From Clostridia bacterium (lineage in GTDB: Bacteria > Bacillota > Clostridia > Christensenellales > Borkfalkiaceae): a stretch of DNA of 64,000 nucleotides. A program made the position numbers and the translations under genes. Below, in pieces: positions 1-8,221 of this stretch. Position 1 is the first letter of the stretch. Each line of letters opens with the position of its first letter. Below the pieces are notes generated by a model. The model saw only the letters and a list, made by a program, of their open reading frames with translations, was not told the origin of the DNA and ran no database searches. The stretch lies in contig JAJQDC010000020.1 of NCBI GenBank assembly GCA_021202395.1, positions 1-64,000 on the forward strand. Reading direction: 5' to 3'.

Positions 1-443
1 GCTTTTACAATGCCTTGTATAAAACTTTGGGCGTTGTCAAAATCGGTTTCGTCGGGGTGCCCTTTGTTTATCCCGCCGCCGATTTTAAAAATAAAAAATC
101 TGTCAAGCGCTTTACATGCAAAGTTACCCAAAATTTTTATGCCTTTTGCTTCAAGCTCAGCTATAAGCGCCTTGTTATTGTTTACGCTGCCTGTTCCGCT
201 TGTAGAAAATACAAAAGCATACTTTGGCAAATTATCTGCTTTTTTTACGTATTCAAGCAATTCTTTGTCGTGCTTGCCGTAATAAATACCGCCGCCAAAG
301 CCCACAATGTCGTATTCACTGATATTGTAGTATTTTAAATCACTTAATTCGGCAACGGTAAGGGGAGCAGCTTCTGCCATAGCTTCGGCTATCTGCATGG
401 TATTTCCAAGGTGTTTAGATTTTACTATTGCAAGAAATTTCAT
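1..443 (-). CDS. Flavodoxin family protein (3' end cut by window edge)
   Basis: This minus-strand frame starts at the ATG complementary to 441-443 and runs off the left edge, so 147 residues are visible. It is missing from the ORF track because it has no stop in the window. The N-terminus MKFLAIVKSKHLGNT is a flavodoxin first strand and phosphate-binding loop; later IVGFGGGIYYGKHD and FVFSTSGTGS match the second and third flavin-contacting loops. Such proteins bind FMN and carry electrons in the cytoplasm. An AGGA ribosome site lies about 6 bases before the start, and only 8 bases separate it from the upstream PadR-like gene, so the two are probably one operon. The partner enzyme is unknown. 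Confidence 0.85.
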   Translation of the reverse strand, partial: MKFLAIVKSKHLGNTMQIAEAMAEAAPLTVAELSDLKYYNISEYDIVGFGGGIYYGKHDKELLEYVKKADNLPKYAFVFSTSGTGSVNNNKALIAELEAKGIKILGNFACKALDRFFIFKIGGGINKGHPDETDFDNAQSFIQGIVK

Positions 444-451
444 GTTAATTC

Positions 452-2086
452 CTATTTGGTAAATGCGTAAAAGCTTAATGTGAATATGGGTATATTCAAT
501 GCAATTATGCAGGGTATTACTACTTTTGCAAGCACTTCTGTGGTAGAAGACCAGTTTACCGAAAGCAGTATTGCAAACAGAACAATTATAAGAATTATAA
601 TAACGGTGGTAATTATGCTCGTTATAATATACCTTAAATTTGTAGGTTTGCGTACCTGTTTGCCGTAACCGGAGCCGAAGAGTATGCCGCACACAAGCAC
701 GTCTGCAAGCCCCAAAGCAAGTATAATAAAGGGATATGCAAGCGATATGTTAAGGCTGTCTTTAAACAGAACGCACAGAGTAAATTCAAGTAAAATGATT
801 ACGCCCACTATAAGCGAACATTTAAATAGAGTTGCGCCCTTGTTGTATGTGCTCTGTTTTGCCTTTACCGAATATCCATCGTTTTCTGATGTGTAAATTT
901 TAAGCCCGTCGCTTGCCGCCTTTTCGCTGGCGTCGTAAAATCTTGATTTTACTGGTGCAGGTATAACCGTTTCCTGAACAGGGGGGCGGGGCTCTTCCTG
1001 CGGCTGGGGAGCAGGCTGCTCGTTAGCGCCAGGTTTAAGCGTGTTTACAAACAGTTTGTCTATAAGGTTCCTGTAATCGCGCTCCGTTTCGGGGCGGGAA
1101 TTGTAAATAAGTTTTTCAGCATCAAGATTTTCTGCAGCAGGCGCTTCCTGGGTTTCAGGCTTTTTATCAAGTTCACCCGAAATAAGCTTTACGTAATTTT
1201 CATGAGCCTGCCTTCTTTGCTCTTCAGAAATTTCACGCTCTACACGTAGCCGTTCTTCTTCTGCTGCAATTTCAAGCGCAGAAGGGGCGCTATAAACGGG
1301 CTGCTGCGGTTCAGGCTGGCTTTGTACGGGCTGTTCTGTAGCAGGCGGAACTTCCGTCTGTTGTTCAGCCTTTTCAGGTTCTGTTTTTACTTCTTCGGTA
1401 ACTACAGGCTGGGCGGCTTCTTCAGCTTTATGTTCTTCTTCAGCCGTTTCTTCTTTAAGTTCTTCTGGTATTTCGTCTGGCTGTAAAATAACAGACGTTT
1501 CGTGCAGAGCTGTAAAGGTTACCGCTTCTATAACTGGTTCAGCCGTAATCTGCTCTGCAGGCTTTTCTTCCGATTCTTTCTTTTCGCAAGATTCTTCGTC
1601 CGTTTTTTCTTCTTCGCCTTCGCCGCGCAGAGTCGGTACCCTTGAAGTAGACTGTTTTAAATATTTAAAATCTACAGGGGTAGGGGCGGGCTGCGAAAAA
1701 TCAAAATTTTTATCGGAAATAAGGTTGTCTATTACCGTACGGGAATATTCCCATTCAGCCTGGTTCTTTTCGGTAATTTCTTTGCCTGCGTCGGTAAGGC
1801 GGAAATATTTACGTCTGCCGCCCGATGATACTTCGTCAGACTTCCAGTAAGCTTGTATGTAGCCTTGTGTTTCTAACCGTTTCAGCGCACTGTAAAGGGT
1901 GGGCTGTTTAAGCGTGTACTGCCCGTGGCTCTTTTCATTAATTTCGTTTATAATCTCATACCCGTATTTATCCCTGTCGTAAAGGGAGCGCAGTATGATT
2001 GTGTTTATATGGCCGCGTATCAGGTCTGCACTAATAGAGCTTTTTCCGTCTTCGTGGTTTTCGTATTCTTCGGTTTCTTCTTCCAT
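452..2086 (-). CDS. PadR-like regulator with long disordered linker and four-helix membrane domain
   Basis: The protein (544 residues from the chosen start) begins with an acidic tail. A PadR-type winged helix follows (about residues 20-105; YGYEIINEI, TLYSALKRLE, GGRRKYFRLTDAGK). Then comes a roughly 290-residue Glu/Pro/Gln-rich region with no visible fold, and finally four hydrophobic segments in the last 130 residues. PadR proteins bind operator DNA as dimers; here the DNA-binding part appears tethered to the membrane. The ORF-track start at 2134 is rejected. It lies between the -35 and -10 of a consensus promoter, whereas the ATG at 2086 has a GGGAG site 10 bases upstream. The flavodoxin gene follows after 8 bases. 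Ligand and targets are not deducible. Confidence 0.8.
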   Translation of the reverse strand: MEEETEEYENHEDGKSSISADLIRGHINTIILRSLYDRDKYGYEIINEINEKSHGQYTLKQPTLYSALKRLETQGYIQAYWKSDEVSSGGRRKYFRLTDAGKEITEKNQAEWEYSRTVIDNLISDKNFDFSQPAPTPVDFKYLKQSTSRVPTLRGEGEEEKTDEESCEKKESEEKPAEQITAEPVIEAVTFTALHETSVILQPDEIPEELKEETAEEEHKAEEAAQPVVTEEVKTEPEKAEQQTEVPPATEQPVQSQPEPQQPVYSAPSALEIAAEEERLRVEREISEEQRRQAHENYVKLISGELDKKPETQEAPAAENLDAEKLIYNSRPETERDYRNLIDKLFVNTLKPGANEQPAPQPQEEPRPPVQETVIPAPVKSRFYDASEKAASDGLKIYTSENDGYSVKAKQSTYNKGATLFKCSLIVGVIILLEFTLCVLFKDSLNISLAYPFIILALGLADVLVCGILFGSGYGKQVRKPTNLRYIITSIITTVIIILIIVLFAILLSVNWSSTTEVLAKVVIPCIIALNIPIFTLSFYAFTK

Positions 2087-2114
2087 GGTGTGAAATCTCC
2101 CAAATATTGTATAT

Positions 2115-2144
2115 ATTATAACACACAGATACAATTTATGTCAA
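2115..2144 (-). promoter_or_regulatory. Sigma-A promoter of the PadR-like gene
   Basis: Read on the minus strand, TTGACA (2139-2144) and TATAAT (2115-2120) are both perfect and separated by 18 bases. The predicted transcript start is near 2108, about 20 bases before the GGGAG site and the ATG at 2086. This promoter rules out the longer ORF-track start. Confidence 0.8.
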
Positions 2145-2206
2145 TAGTTTTGATAAAATAATAGTACTATGCCAGGCATAAAATGTAAAAATTTTCCTAA
2201 ATTCAA

Positions 2207-2235
2207 TAGACAATTTTATTTAATCGTGATAAAAT
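2207..2235 (+). promoter_or_regulatory. Probable sigma-A promoter of the thioesterase gene
   Basis: TAGACA (2207-2212) and TAAAAT (2230-2235) are spaced by 17 bases and lie 28 bases before the start codon at 2264. One mismatch in each hexamer makes this a moderate call. Confidence 0.55.
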
Positions 2236-2263
2236 TAAGTATGTTTATACAAGAGGTAAAGTG

Positions 2264-2992
2264 ATGTATAAGAATATTAAGTCATATGAAATAAGATACA
2301 CCGATGTAGATTATGCCGACACAATTAAACTTTCTTCAATGCTTTCGCTGTTAGAAGAATCTGCCTGCGCTTCGGCAGACGAGCTCGGCTTCGGCTACGA
2401 TAAAATTATGCCTGCAGGCATCGGGTTTATTGTTGTAAACTGGCACATAGATTATCTTCGCCCCATAAAGCTTGAAGATAAAAGTATCACCGTGCACACC
2501 TGGCCGCACAAACCTTCACGCACGACTTTTATAAGAGATTTTGAAGTTTATTGCGGAGAAGAAAAGGTAGCAGTAGCTTCATCGCGCTGGTGTATGGTAG
2601 ATTTAAATAAATATTCTATTTTACCCACTTCGGCATTTCCGCCTGCGCAGAATACCTTATATAACGATGCAAATTCTTTAACTGCACCCGAATGGAAGAT
2701 TGCTCCTACCGAAGGCGAAGAAAGTTTTGTAAAAACCGTAACATTGTCTGACTACGACCATTACAACCACGTAAACAATACCAAGTATGCCGATTTCTGT
2801 TTAGATGCATTTTCGCTTGGTGAAGTTACGGGCAAGTATATTTCTGCCGTACGCATTAACTATGTTAAGCAATGTAAATTCGGTGAAGAGCTTAAATTTT
2901 ACAGAACGTTTAACGACGGCTTCTGGTATATAGAAGGCAGAGCGCAGGGCGAAGTGCGTGTCCGCTTTAAATTAAAATTTTCTGACATATAA
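2264..2992 (+). CDS. Acyl-ACP thioesterase (FatA/FatB-like, PF01643 type)
   Basis: This 242-residue protein has the double hot-dog layout of bacterial acyl-ACP thioesterases. The first repeat contains YEIRYTDVDYADTIKLSSML and the second contains DYDHYNHVNNTKYADF, the conserved HxNN(T/V)xY stretch around the catalytic Asn/His. The enzyme releases fatty acids from acyl carrier protein in the cytoplasm. The ORF track starts at a GTG (2261). The ATG at 2264 is preferred because AGAGGT (2252-2257) is then 6 bases away. The stop codon overlaps the next start (TAATG), so translation of the two genes is probably coupled. Chain-length preference cannot be read from sequence. Confidence 0.85.
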   Translation: MYKNIKSYEIRYTDVDYADTIKLSSMLSLLEESACASADELGFGYDKIMPAGIGFIVVNWHIDYLRPIKLEDKSITVHTWPHKPSRTTFIRDFEVYCGEEKVAVASSRWCMVDLNKYSILPTSAFPPAQNTLYNDANSLTAPEWKIAPTEGEESFVKTVTLSDYDHYNHVNNTKYADFCLDAFSLGEVTGKYISAVRINYVKQCKFGEELKFYRTFNDGFWYIEGRAQGEVRVRFKLKFSDI

Positions 2993-3630
2993 TGGAACTA
3001 TCTTATACGGTAATAAAAAGCGCAAGAAAAGGCTATTCTGTGCGCATTACTACAGACAATAAAATTACGGTGCGTGCACCGCTTAATGCTACCGACAGGC
3101 AGATAAAAAAGTTTCTTGCAGAAAAGAGCGGCTGGATAAATAAGGTAGTTGCATTTAATGCGAATAATAAACTTGATAACGCCGACGTAAGGGATATGAA
3201 GAGTGCTTACGTAAACGGCAAACTTGTTCCGGTTATTTGCGGCGGTAAAAACTATATCGGTGAAGACGGCGTTCACATAGCAAATATAAAAAGTTTTAAA
3301 ACAGCTTACGTAAACGGTGCGGGCGGTGAGTTTATCGCCAGATTCAAACAGACGGAAAGGGAGTGTAACCTGCACGCAAAGAGCGTAAATTTCCGTTCCT
3401 ATAAAGGGCGTTGGGGCTGTTGCGACGGGGAAAATAATATTGTATTTAATTATAAGCTTATGATGCTGCCGCCGGGTTTACAGCGGTACGTGATGGTACA
3501 CGAACTTTGCCATACCGTTTACCACAACCATTCTTCAGCTTTTTGGGCGTTGGTAAAAAGGTTTGTACCCGATTATAATGTTTTACGCAAACAGCTTAAA
3601 GATTACAATTTTTTAGCAAAAATGTATTAA
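2992..3630 (+). CDS. YgjP-like M48-related metallopeptidase domain protein (DUF45)
   Basis: The 212-residue product carries the zinc-protease signature HELCH followed by H after four residues (VMVHELCHTVYHNH), preceded by the family's SYKGRWGCC-type motif. This matches the YgjP/DUF45 family of small predicted metal-dependent hydrolases without signal peptide or membrane helix. The initiating ATG overlaps the upstream thioesterase stop. A bidirectional terminator follows immediately and separates it from the convergent SDR gene. The physiological substrate of the family is not known, so the link to lipid metabolism through its neighbour is only contextual. Confidence 0.8.
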   Translation: MELSYTVIKSARKGYSVRITTDNKITVRAPLNATDRQIKKFLAEKSGWINKVVAFNANNKLDNADVRDMKSAYVNGKLVPVICGGKNYIGEDGVHIANIKSFKTAYVNGAGGEFIARFKQTERECNLHAKSVNFRSYKGRWGCCDGENNIVFNYKLMMLPPGLQRYVMVHELCHTVYHNHSSAFWALVKRFVPDYNVLRKQLKDYNFLAKMY

Positions 3631-3655
3631 AAAGCCGCCTTTATGGTGGCTTTTT
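3629..3655. terminator. Bidirectional intrinsic terminator
   Basis: AAAAGCCGCC and GGTGGCTTTTT flank a TTTAT loop (one G-U type pair in the stem). A-runs and T-runs on either side let it serve both the YgjP-like gene and the convergent SDR gene. Confidence 0.75.
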
Positions 3656-3656
3656 G

Positions 3657-4424
3657 TCAGCTTTGTTTAATATTCTGCTGTTTAAGAAATGTCTTCATTA
3701 CAAGCGAGTGCGGCATAATTTTTGTAAGCATATGGTTTATTTTTGCGTAGATACCAGGAACAACATAATCTTTTTTGCCGTTCATCGCATTAATACATTT
3801 TTTGACAACCCATGCGGCTTCGTACGGGTGGGGATAATTATTTACAACCTTATCTTTATTTGCCCTGTCAAAGAATTCCGTCTTAACCCACATCGGGCAG
3901 AACCCAAGGGCATGTATGCCGCGTGGTTTAAGCTCTGTATTTAAGGAGCGTGTAAAGCTTAAAGCAAAAGCTTTGCTTGCTGCGTAAATGCTCATATACG
4001 GAATGGGAGCAAAGGAAGAAAAGCTGCATATATTTACAATCTGGCTGCCCTTTTTCATATAAGGCAGACACAGGTAGGTTACGGTAAACATTGCTTTTGC
4101 GTTTAAATCTATCATTCCGGCATTGTCTTCGTAAGAAGATTTTTCTATGCTCTGCATAACGCCGTAGCCCGCCCCGTTAACAAGCACTGCAATTTCCGGT
4201 TTGTTTTCTTTAAGGGCGGTATCTAATTTTTCTGTTCCGCCCTGCGAAGCAAGGTCTGCAGCTATTATTTTGCTGGGAACTGCAAGCTCGGCTGCAACCT
4301 TTTTAAGTTTATCTTCGCTGCGGGAAATCAGCCAGAATTCTTCTATCCCGTATCTGCCTTTAAGCTGCAGGGCAAACTCTTTGCCCATCCCTGCGGACGC
4401 ACCTGTAATTATACATACTTTCAT
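3657..4424 (-). CDS. Short-chain dehydrogenase/reductase (SDR), classical type
   Basis: The 255-residue protein shows the SDR nucleotide-binding motif TGASAGMG near the N-terminus, the VNGAGYG structural motif, and the catalytic YAASK with a preceding serine (NICSFSSFAPIP). The SRSEDKL stretch after the second strand, with its Arg, suggests NADP(H) preference. It resembles the YqjQ/DltE subgroup of uncharacterised cytoplasmic oxidoreductases. It is monocistronic, with its own promoter and a GGGAG ribosome site. The substrate cannot be deduced. Confidence 0.88.
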   Translation of the reverse strand: MKVCIITGASAGMGKEFALQLKGRYGIEEFWLISRSEDKLKKVAAELAVPSKIIAADLASQGGTEKLDTALKENKPEIAVLVNGAGYGVMQSIEKSSYEDNAGMIDLNAKAMFTVTYLCLPYMKKGSQIVNICSFSSFAPIPYMSIYAASKAFALSFTRSLNTELKPRGIHALGFCPMWVKTEFFDRANKDKVVNNYPHPYEAAWVVKKCINAMNGKKDYVVPGIYAKINHMLTKIMPHSLVMKTFLKQQNIKQS

Positions 4425-4452
4425 AATTTTTCTCCCGATAAATGTTTACCTT

Positions 4453-4481
4453 ATTTTACCTTATTTTTAAGTTTGTGTCAA
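4453..4481 (-). promoter_or_regulatory. Sigma-A promoter of the SDR gene
   Basis: On the minus strand TTGACA (4476-4481) and TAAAAT (4453-4458) are spaced by 17 bases and point at the SDR start at 4424, with GGGAG just before that ATG. Confidence 0.75.
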
Positions 4482-4524
4482 TGTATAAATGTATTGTATC
4501 AGATTTAATTTTATGCACAATATT

Positions 4525-4589
4525 TGCATAAATATGCGTATATACAGAATATTTGAATAAATTATTGAATAATTATGCAAAATTTTGCA
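4525..4589. promoter_or_regulatory. Cluster of ARG-box-like palindromes upstream of argG (ArgR operator candidates)
   Basis: Two 14-base sites fit the general ARG-box form TGMAT-W4-ATKCA: TGCATAAATATGCG at 4525-4538 (one mismatch) and TGAATAATTATGCA at 4566-4579 (perfect). A third, perfectly symmetrical TGCAAAATTTTGCA overlaps the second at 4576-4589. The first two centres are 41 bases apart, close to four helical turns. They lie 30-95 bases upstream of the argG -35 element. An ArgR protein is encoded at the right end of this window, which supports the assignment, but binding is inferred only from pattern. Confidence 0.65.
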
Positions 4590-4619
4590 AGTTATTTTAA
4601 TTATACGGCAGTAATTTGC

Positions 4620-4649
4620 TTGACTTTGATATTTTATATATAGTATAAT
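4620..4649 (+). promoter_or_regulatory. Sigma-A promoter of argG-argC
   Basis: TTGACT (4620-4625) and a perfect TATAAT (4644-4649) are spaced by 18 bases, giving a predicted start near 4656 and a leader of about 48 bases. A short palindrome GAACGTTAAGCGTTC lies in the leader. Confidence 0.75.
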
Positions 4650-4703
4650 TCTGCCCGATAGAACGTTAAGCGTTCTAAATAAATTTTGCGGAAAGTGAAA
4701 AAT

Positions 4704-5924
4704 ATGAAGAAACAGGTTAAAAAAGTAGTATTGGCTTATTCCGGCGGTCTTGATACGTCGATAATAATTCCCTGGTTAAAAGAAAATTATGATAACTGCG
4801 AAGTTATAGCGGTATCAGGCGACGTTGGCCAGGAGAGCGAGCTTGAAGGGCTTGAAGAAAAGGCGTTAAAAACGGGTGCTTCCAAATTATATATAGAAGA
4901 TTTACGTAAAGAATTTATAGAAGATTATATCTATCCCACAATGAAGGCAGGCGCCGTTTACGAAAATAAGTATCTTTTAGGTACTTCTTTCGCCCGCCCC
5001 GTAATTGCAAAAAGGATAGTAGAGATTGCTAAAAAAGAAGGCGCCGATGCAATATGCCACGGCTGCACGGGCAAGGGTAACGACCAGGTCCGCTTTGAAC
5101 TTTCTATAAAGGCTTTTGCGCCCGAAATGACTATAATAGCCCCCTGGCGTGAATGGGATATAAAGAGCCGCGATGAAGAGATAGATTACGCAGAAGCGCA
5201 CAATATACCCCTTAAAATAAACAGGGAAACAAACTATTCCAAAGACAAAAATCTGTGGCATCTGTCGCACGAAGGGCTTGATCTTGAAGATCCTGCAAAT
5301 GAACCGATGTATGATAAAATACTTGAACTCGGCGTTTCGCCCTGGAAGGCACCCGATAAAAGCACCTATGTAACGCTTCATTTTGAAAAGGGTGTGCCCA
5401 CGGCTATAGACGGCAAAAAGGTAGACAGTATCACCCTTATGGCAATGCTCAACAAAATCGGCGGAGAAAACGGCGTAGGGCTTTGCGATATGGTAGAAAA
5501 CCGCCTTGTTGGCATGAAGAGCCGCGGTGTATACGAAACCCCCGGCGGTACAATTCTTTACGCGGCGCACGAACTGCTTGAATCTATCTGCCTTGATAAA
5601 GCTACAATGCACTATAAGCAGCTTATTGCGGTAAAATACGGCGAACTTGTTTACGACGGGCAGTGGTTTACACCCTTGCGCGAAGCGCTTGATGCGTTTG
5701 TGGAAAAGACGCAGGAAAACGTTACGGGCGACGTGAAACTCCGCATTTACAAGGGCAACGTAATGAATGCAGGTATAACATCGCCTTACTCGCTTTACAG
5801 CGAAGATATAGCTACATTCGGCGAAGATAACTGCTACAACCAGGCGGATTCAGAAGGGTTTATAAACCTGTTCGGCTTGCCCATTAAGGTTAAAGCGCTT
5901 ATAGACAGCAAAAAGATCAAATAA
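4704..5924 (+). CDS. argG: Argininosuccinate synthase
   Basis: This enzyme joins citrulline and aspartate using ATP in the cytoplasm, the penultimate step of arginine synthesis. The N-terminus [18 protein letters not shown] is the ATP-pyrophosphatase P-loop (SGGLDTS) of ArgG. Downstream, [12 protein letters not shown] and [11 protein letters not shown] are conserved ArgG signatures. Length (406 residues) is normal. The ORF track's TTG at 4686 is replaced by the ATG at 4704, which has GGAAAG about 9 bases upstream and begins at the usual N-terminus. The stop overlaps the argC start (TAATG). No argH (argininosuccinate lyase) follows, unlike many arginine clusters. Confidence 0.95.
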   Translation: MKKQVKKVVLAYSGGLDTSIIIPWLKENYDNCEVIAVSGDVGQESELEGLEEKALKTGASKLYIEDLRKEFIEDYIYPTMKAGAVYENKYLLGTSFARPVIAKRIVEIAKKEGADAICHGCTGKGNDQVRFELSIKAFAPEMTIIAPWREWDIKSRDEEIDYAEAHNIPLKINRETNYSKDKNLWHLSHEGLDLEDPANEPMYDKILELGVSPWKAPDKSTYVTLHFEKGVPTAIDGKKVDSITLMAMLNKIGGENGVGLCDMVENRLVGMKSRGVYETPGGTILYAAHELLESICLDKATMHYKQLIAVKYGELVYDGQWFTPLREALDAFVEKTQENVTGDVKLRIYKGNVMNAGITSPYSLYSEDIATFGEDNCYNQADSEGFINLFGLPIKVKALIDSKKIK

Positions 5925-6856
5925 TGTACAACATATTCATAGACGGTAAAGAGGGTACGACGGGTCTGCAGATTTATGACAGGCTCGCCGCCCGTACCGA
6001 TATCAACTTAATAACCCTGCCGGAAGATAAGCGTAAAGATTATTCTGCAAGAAAGAGCTGCCTTAACGAGGCGGATATAAGTTTTTTGTGCCTGCCCGAC
6101 GCCGCTGCGCGGGAAGCTGTTTCTATGGTAGAAAATCCTTCAGCAAGAATAATAGACGCATCCACGGCGCACCGTACGGCAGAAGGCTGGGTTTACGGCT
6201 TGCCAGAAATATCCAATAGCCGCAGGCAACAGATTGCAACGGCAAAAAGGGTTGCTAACCCTGGTTGCCACGCAACGGGTTTTATAACGCTTGCTGCTCC
6301 GCTTGTAAAGGGCGGAATAGCAGGGGCAGATTATCCGTTTAACGCACACTCTGTTACTGGTTATTCGGGCGGCGGCAAAAAAACTATTGCAGAATATAAA
6401 AACCCCGAAAGGGATATATCGTTAAGCTCCCCCAGGCAGTATGCCACGGCAATGCAGCATAAGCACCTGCCGGAAATGGTAAAGGAGTGTGGGCTTAAGT
6501 TTGCACCGGCGTTCAATCCGATTATCTGTGATTTTTATTGCGGTATGTGCGTTGTTGTACCGCTTACGGTAAGGTTGCTCAATAAAAAGGTAACGGCAAG
6601 CGACATGTATGACTATTTTGCAGAGTACTATGCCACGCAGAATTTCATAAAAATAGCTAAAAATGAAGAGATTCCTGCTTATTTACCTGCAAATGAGTTA
6701 TCCGGAACCAATATGCTTAAGATTTATATTAACGGCAGCAGTGAGCATATTTTTCTTGCAAGCGTGTTTGATAACCTTGGTAAAGGCGCTTCCGGTGCGG
6801 CAGTGCAGAATATGAATATAATGCTTGGGTTAGACGAAAGAACGTCTTTGATTTAA
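5924..6856 (+). CDS. argC: N-acetyl-gamma-glutamyl-phosphate reductase (short type)
   Basis: The product reduces N-acetylglutamyl phosphate with NADPH, the third step of the acetylated arginine pathway. The catalytic cysteine sits in ANPGCHATGF, the glycine loop in DGKEGTTGLQI, and a conserved HLPEM follows the dimer region. At 310 residues it belongs to the shorter second ArgC type rather than the roughly 345-residue form. The NxGCHA context and SVTGYSGGGKK loop agree with that. It is translationally coupled to argG. A separate promoter follows it ahead of argJ. Confidence 0.92.
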   Translation: MYNIFIDGKEGTTGLQIYDRLAARTDINLITLPEDKRKDYSARKSCLNEADISFLCLPDAAAREAVSMVENPSARIIDASTAHRTAEGWVYGLPEISNSRRQQIATAKRVANPGCHATGFITLAAPLVKGGIAGADYPFNAHSVTGYSGGGKKTIAEYKNPERDISLSSPRQYATAMQHKHLPEMVKECGLKFAPAFNPIICDFYCGMCVVVPLTVRLLNKKVTASDMYDYFAEYYATQNFIKIAKNEEIPAYLPANELSGTNMLKIYINGSSEHIFLASVFDNLGKGASGAAVQNMNIMLGLDERTSLI

Positions 6857-6912
6857 AATTTTTGAAATAAAATTACACCGTAAAAGTTATATAAAAAAGC
6901 CCGTCATTAGTT

Positions 6913-6941
6913 TTGACTTTTTTGTATTACAGTGTTATACT
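6913..6941 (+). promoter_or_regulatory. Sigma-A promoter of argJBDF-carAB
   Basis: TTGACT (6913-6918) and TATACT (6936-6941) are spaced by 17 bases in the 142-base gap between argC and argJ. The predicted leader is about 50 bases. No clear ARG box is visible here; TGAAATAAAATTACA near 6863 is only a poor resemblance. Confidence 0.7.
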
Positions 6942-6998
6942 TATCAGTGGTATGTTACGGGGAAGATGAAATAAATATTAATAATAAATTATTTGGCT

Positions 6999-8219
6999 AT
7001 GAAATTTTTAAGAGAAGTTGGCGGCGGTGTGTGCGCACCCTATGGTTTTAAAGCGGGCGGCATACATTGCGGCATAAGAAAGAACAAAGATAAAAAAGAC
7101 CTTGCGCTTATTGTAAGCGAAGTTCCTGCGGCGGCTGCAGGCGTTTATACGCAGAACCTTGTAAAGGGCGCACCTGTAACCGTTACAAAAAACCACATTG
7201 CTGACGGCAAGGCTCAGGCTATTATATGCAACAGCGGCAATGCAAATACCTGCAATGCAAACGGGATAGATATTGCAGAAGGAATGTGTTCGCTTGTAAG
7301 CAAAGTTGCAGGAATAGACAGCTGCGACGTAATAGTTGCTTCTACCGGAGTTATCGGTCAAAAGCTTGATCTGCAGCCCATGGCAGACGGGATAGACAGC
7401 CTTTATGCTTCTTTGGGCGACAACAGCGACGACGCCGCAGAAGCCATTATGACGACCGATACAAAAATAAAATCGGTTGCAGTTGAATTTGACCTTGACG
7501 GCAAGCCTTGCAGGATTGGCGGCATAGCAAAGGGTGTGGGTATGGTTTGCCCCAATATGGCTACAAACCTTATATTTATCACCAGCGACGTTGCCATAAG
7601 CCCCCAAATGTTGCAGACAGCCCTTTCAGAAGATGTTAAAACATCTTTCAATATGGTCAGCGTAGACGGCGACCAGTCTACCAACGATACCTGCTGTATA
7701 CTTGCAAACGGGCTTGCGGGCAATAATATGATTACAGAAAGCGGAGAAGCTTTTTCCGCCTTTAAAAAGGCACTTCATTCCGTTACCGTAAAGCTTTCTA
7801 AAATGATAGCAAAAGATGGAGAAGGGGCAACAAAGCTTATTGAATGCAACGTTTCGGGCGGTAAAACGTCTAAAATGTCTAAAAATGTAGCCCGTTCGGT
7901 AATTAAATCTTCTTTGGTAAAGGCTGCCATGTTCGGCAGTGATGCCAACTGGGGAAGGGTGCTTTGCGCAATAGGCTACGCAGGCGAGCCGGTAGACGTA
8001 AACAAAATAGACGTTATTTTCCGTTCGTCTAAGGGTAAAATTCTTGTCTGCGAAAACGGTTGCGGCGTAGAATTTTCTGAAGAGCTTGCAAAGAAAATAC
8101 TTTCGCAGGACGAAATACAGATAAATATAGATCTTAAACTCGGCGGCTGCCGTGCTACGGCGTGGGGCTGCGACCTTACATACGATTACGTAAAAATAAA
8201 CGGCGATTACAGGACCTGA
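6999..8219 (+). CDS. argJ: Glutamate N-acetyltransferase / amino-acid acetyltransferase (ornithine acetyltransferase)
   Basis: ArgJ transfers acetyl from N-acetylornithine to glutamate, closing the acetyl cycle. The self-cleavage site is visible in KGVGMVCPNMATN: the family cuts between Ala and Thr to give alpha and beta chains with Thr as nucleophile. The N-terminus VCAPYGFKAGGIHCGIRK is typical, and length (406 residues) is normal. The ORF track uses a TTG at 6993. The ATG at 6999 is chosen, but neither has a good ribosome site, so the start is uncertain by a few codons. The argB start follows after two bases. Confidence 0.93.
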   Translation: MKFLREVGGGVCAPYGFKAGGIHCGIRKNKDKKDLALIVSEVPAAAAGVYTQNLVKGAPVTVTKNHIADGKAQAIICNSGNANTCNANGIDIAEGMCSLVSKVAGIDSCDVIVASTGVIGQKLDLQPMADGIDSLYASLGDNSDDAAEAIMTTDTKIKSVAVEFDLDGKPCRIGGIAKGVGMVCPNMATNLIFITSDVAISPQMLQTALSEDVKTSFNMVSVDGDQSTNDTCCILANGLAGNNMITESGEAFSAFKKALHSVTVKLSKMIAKDGEGATKLIECNVSGGKTSKMSKNVARSVIKSSLVKAAMFGSDANWGRVLCAIGYAGEPVDVNKIDVIFRSSKGKILVCENGCGVEFSEELAKKILSQDEIQINIDLKLGGCRATAWGCDLTYDYVKINGDYRT

Positions 8220-8221
8220 TT

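Noticed and set aside
6857-6900. ARG box before argJ
   Set aside because: TGAAATAAAATTACA has a five-base centre and mismatched halves, so it does not fit the TGMAT-W4-ATKCA form.
6895-6925. Terminator after argC
   Set aside because: AAAAAGCCCGTCATTAGTTTTGACTTTTTT has matching ends but only a three-base inner stem; the sequence is better explained as the argJ promoter region.
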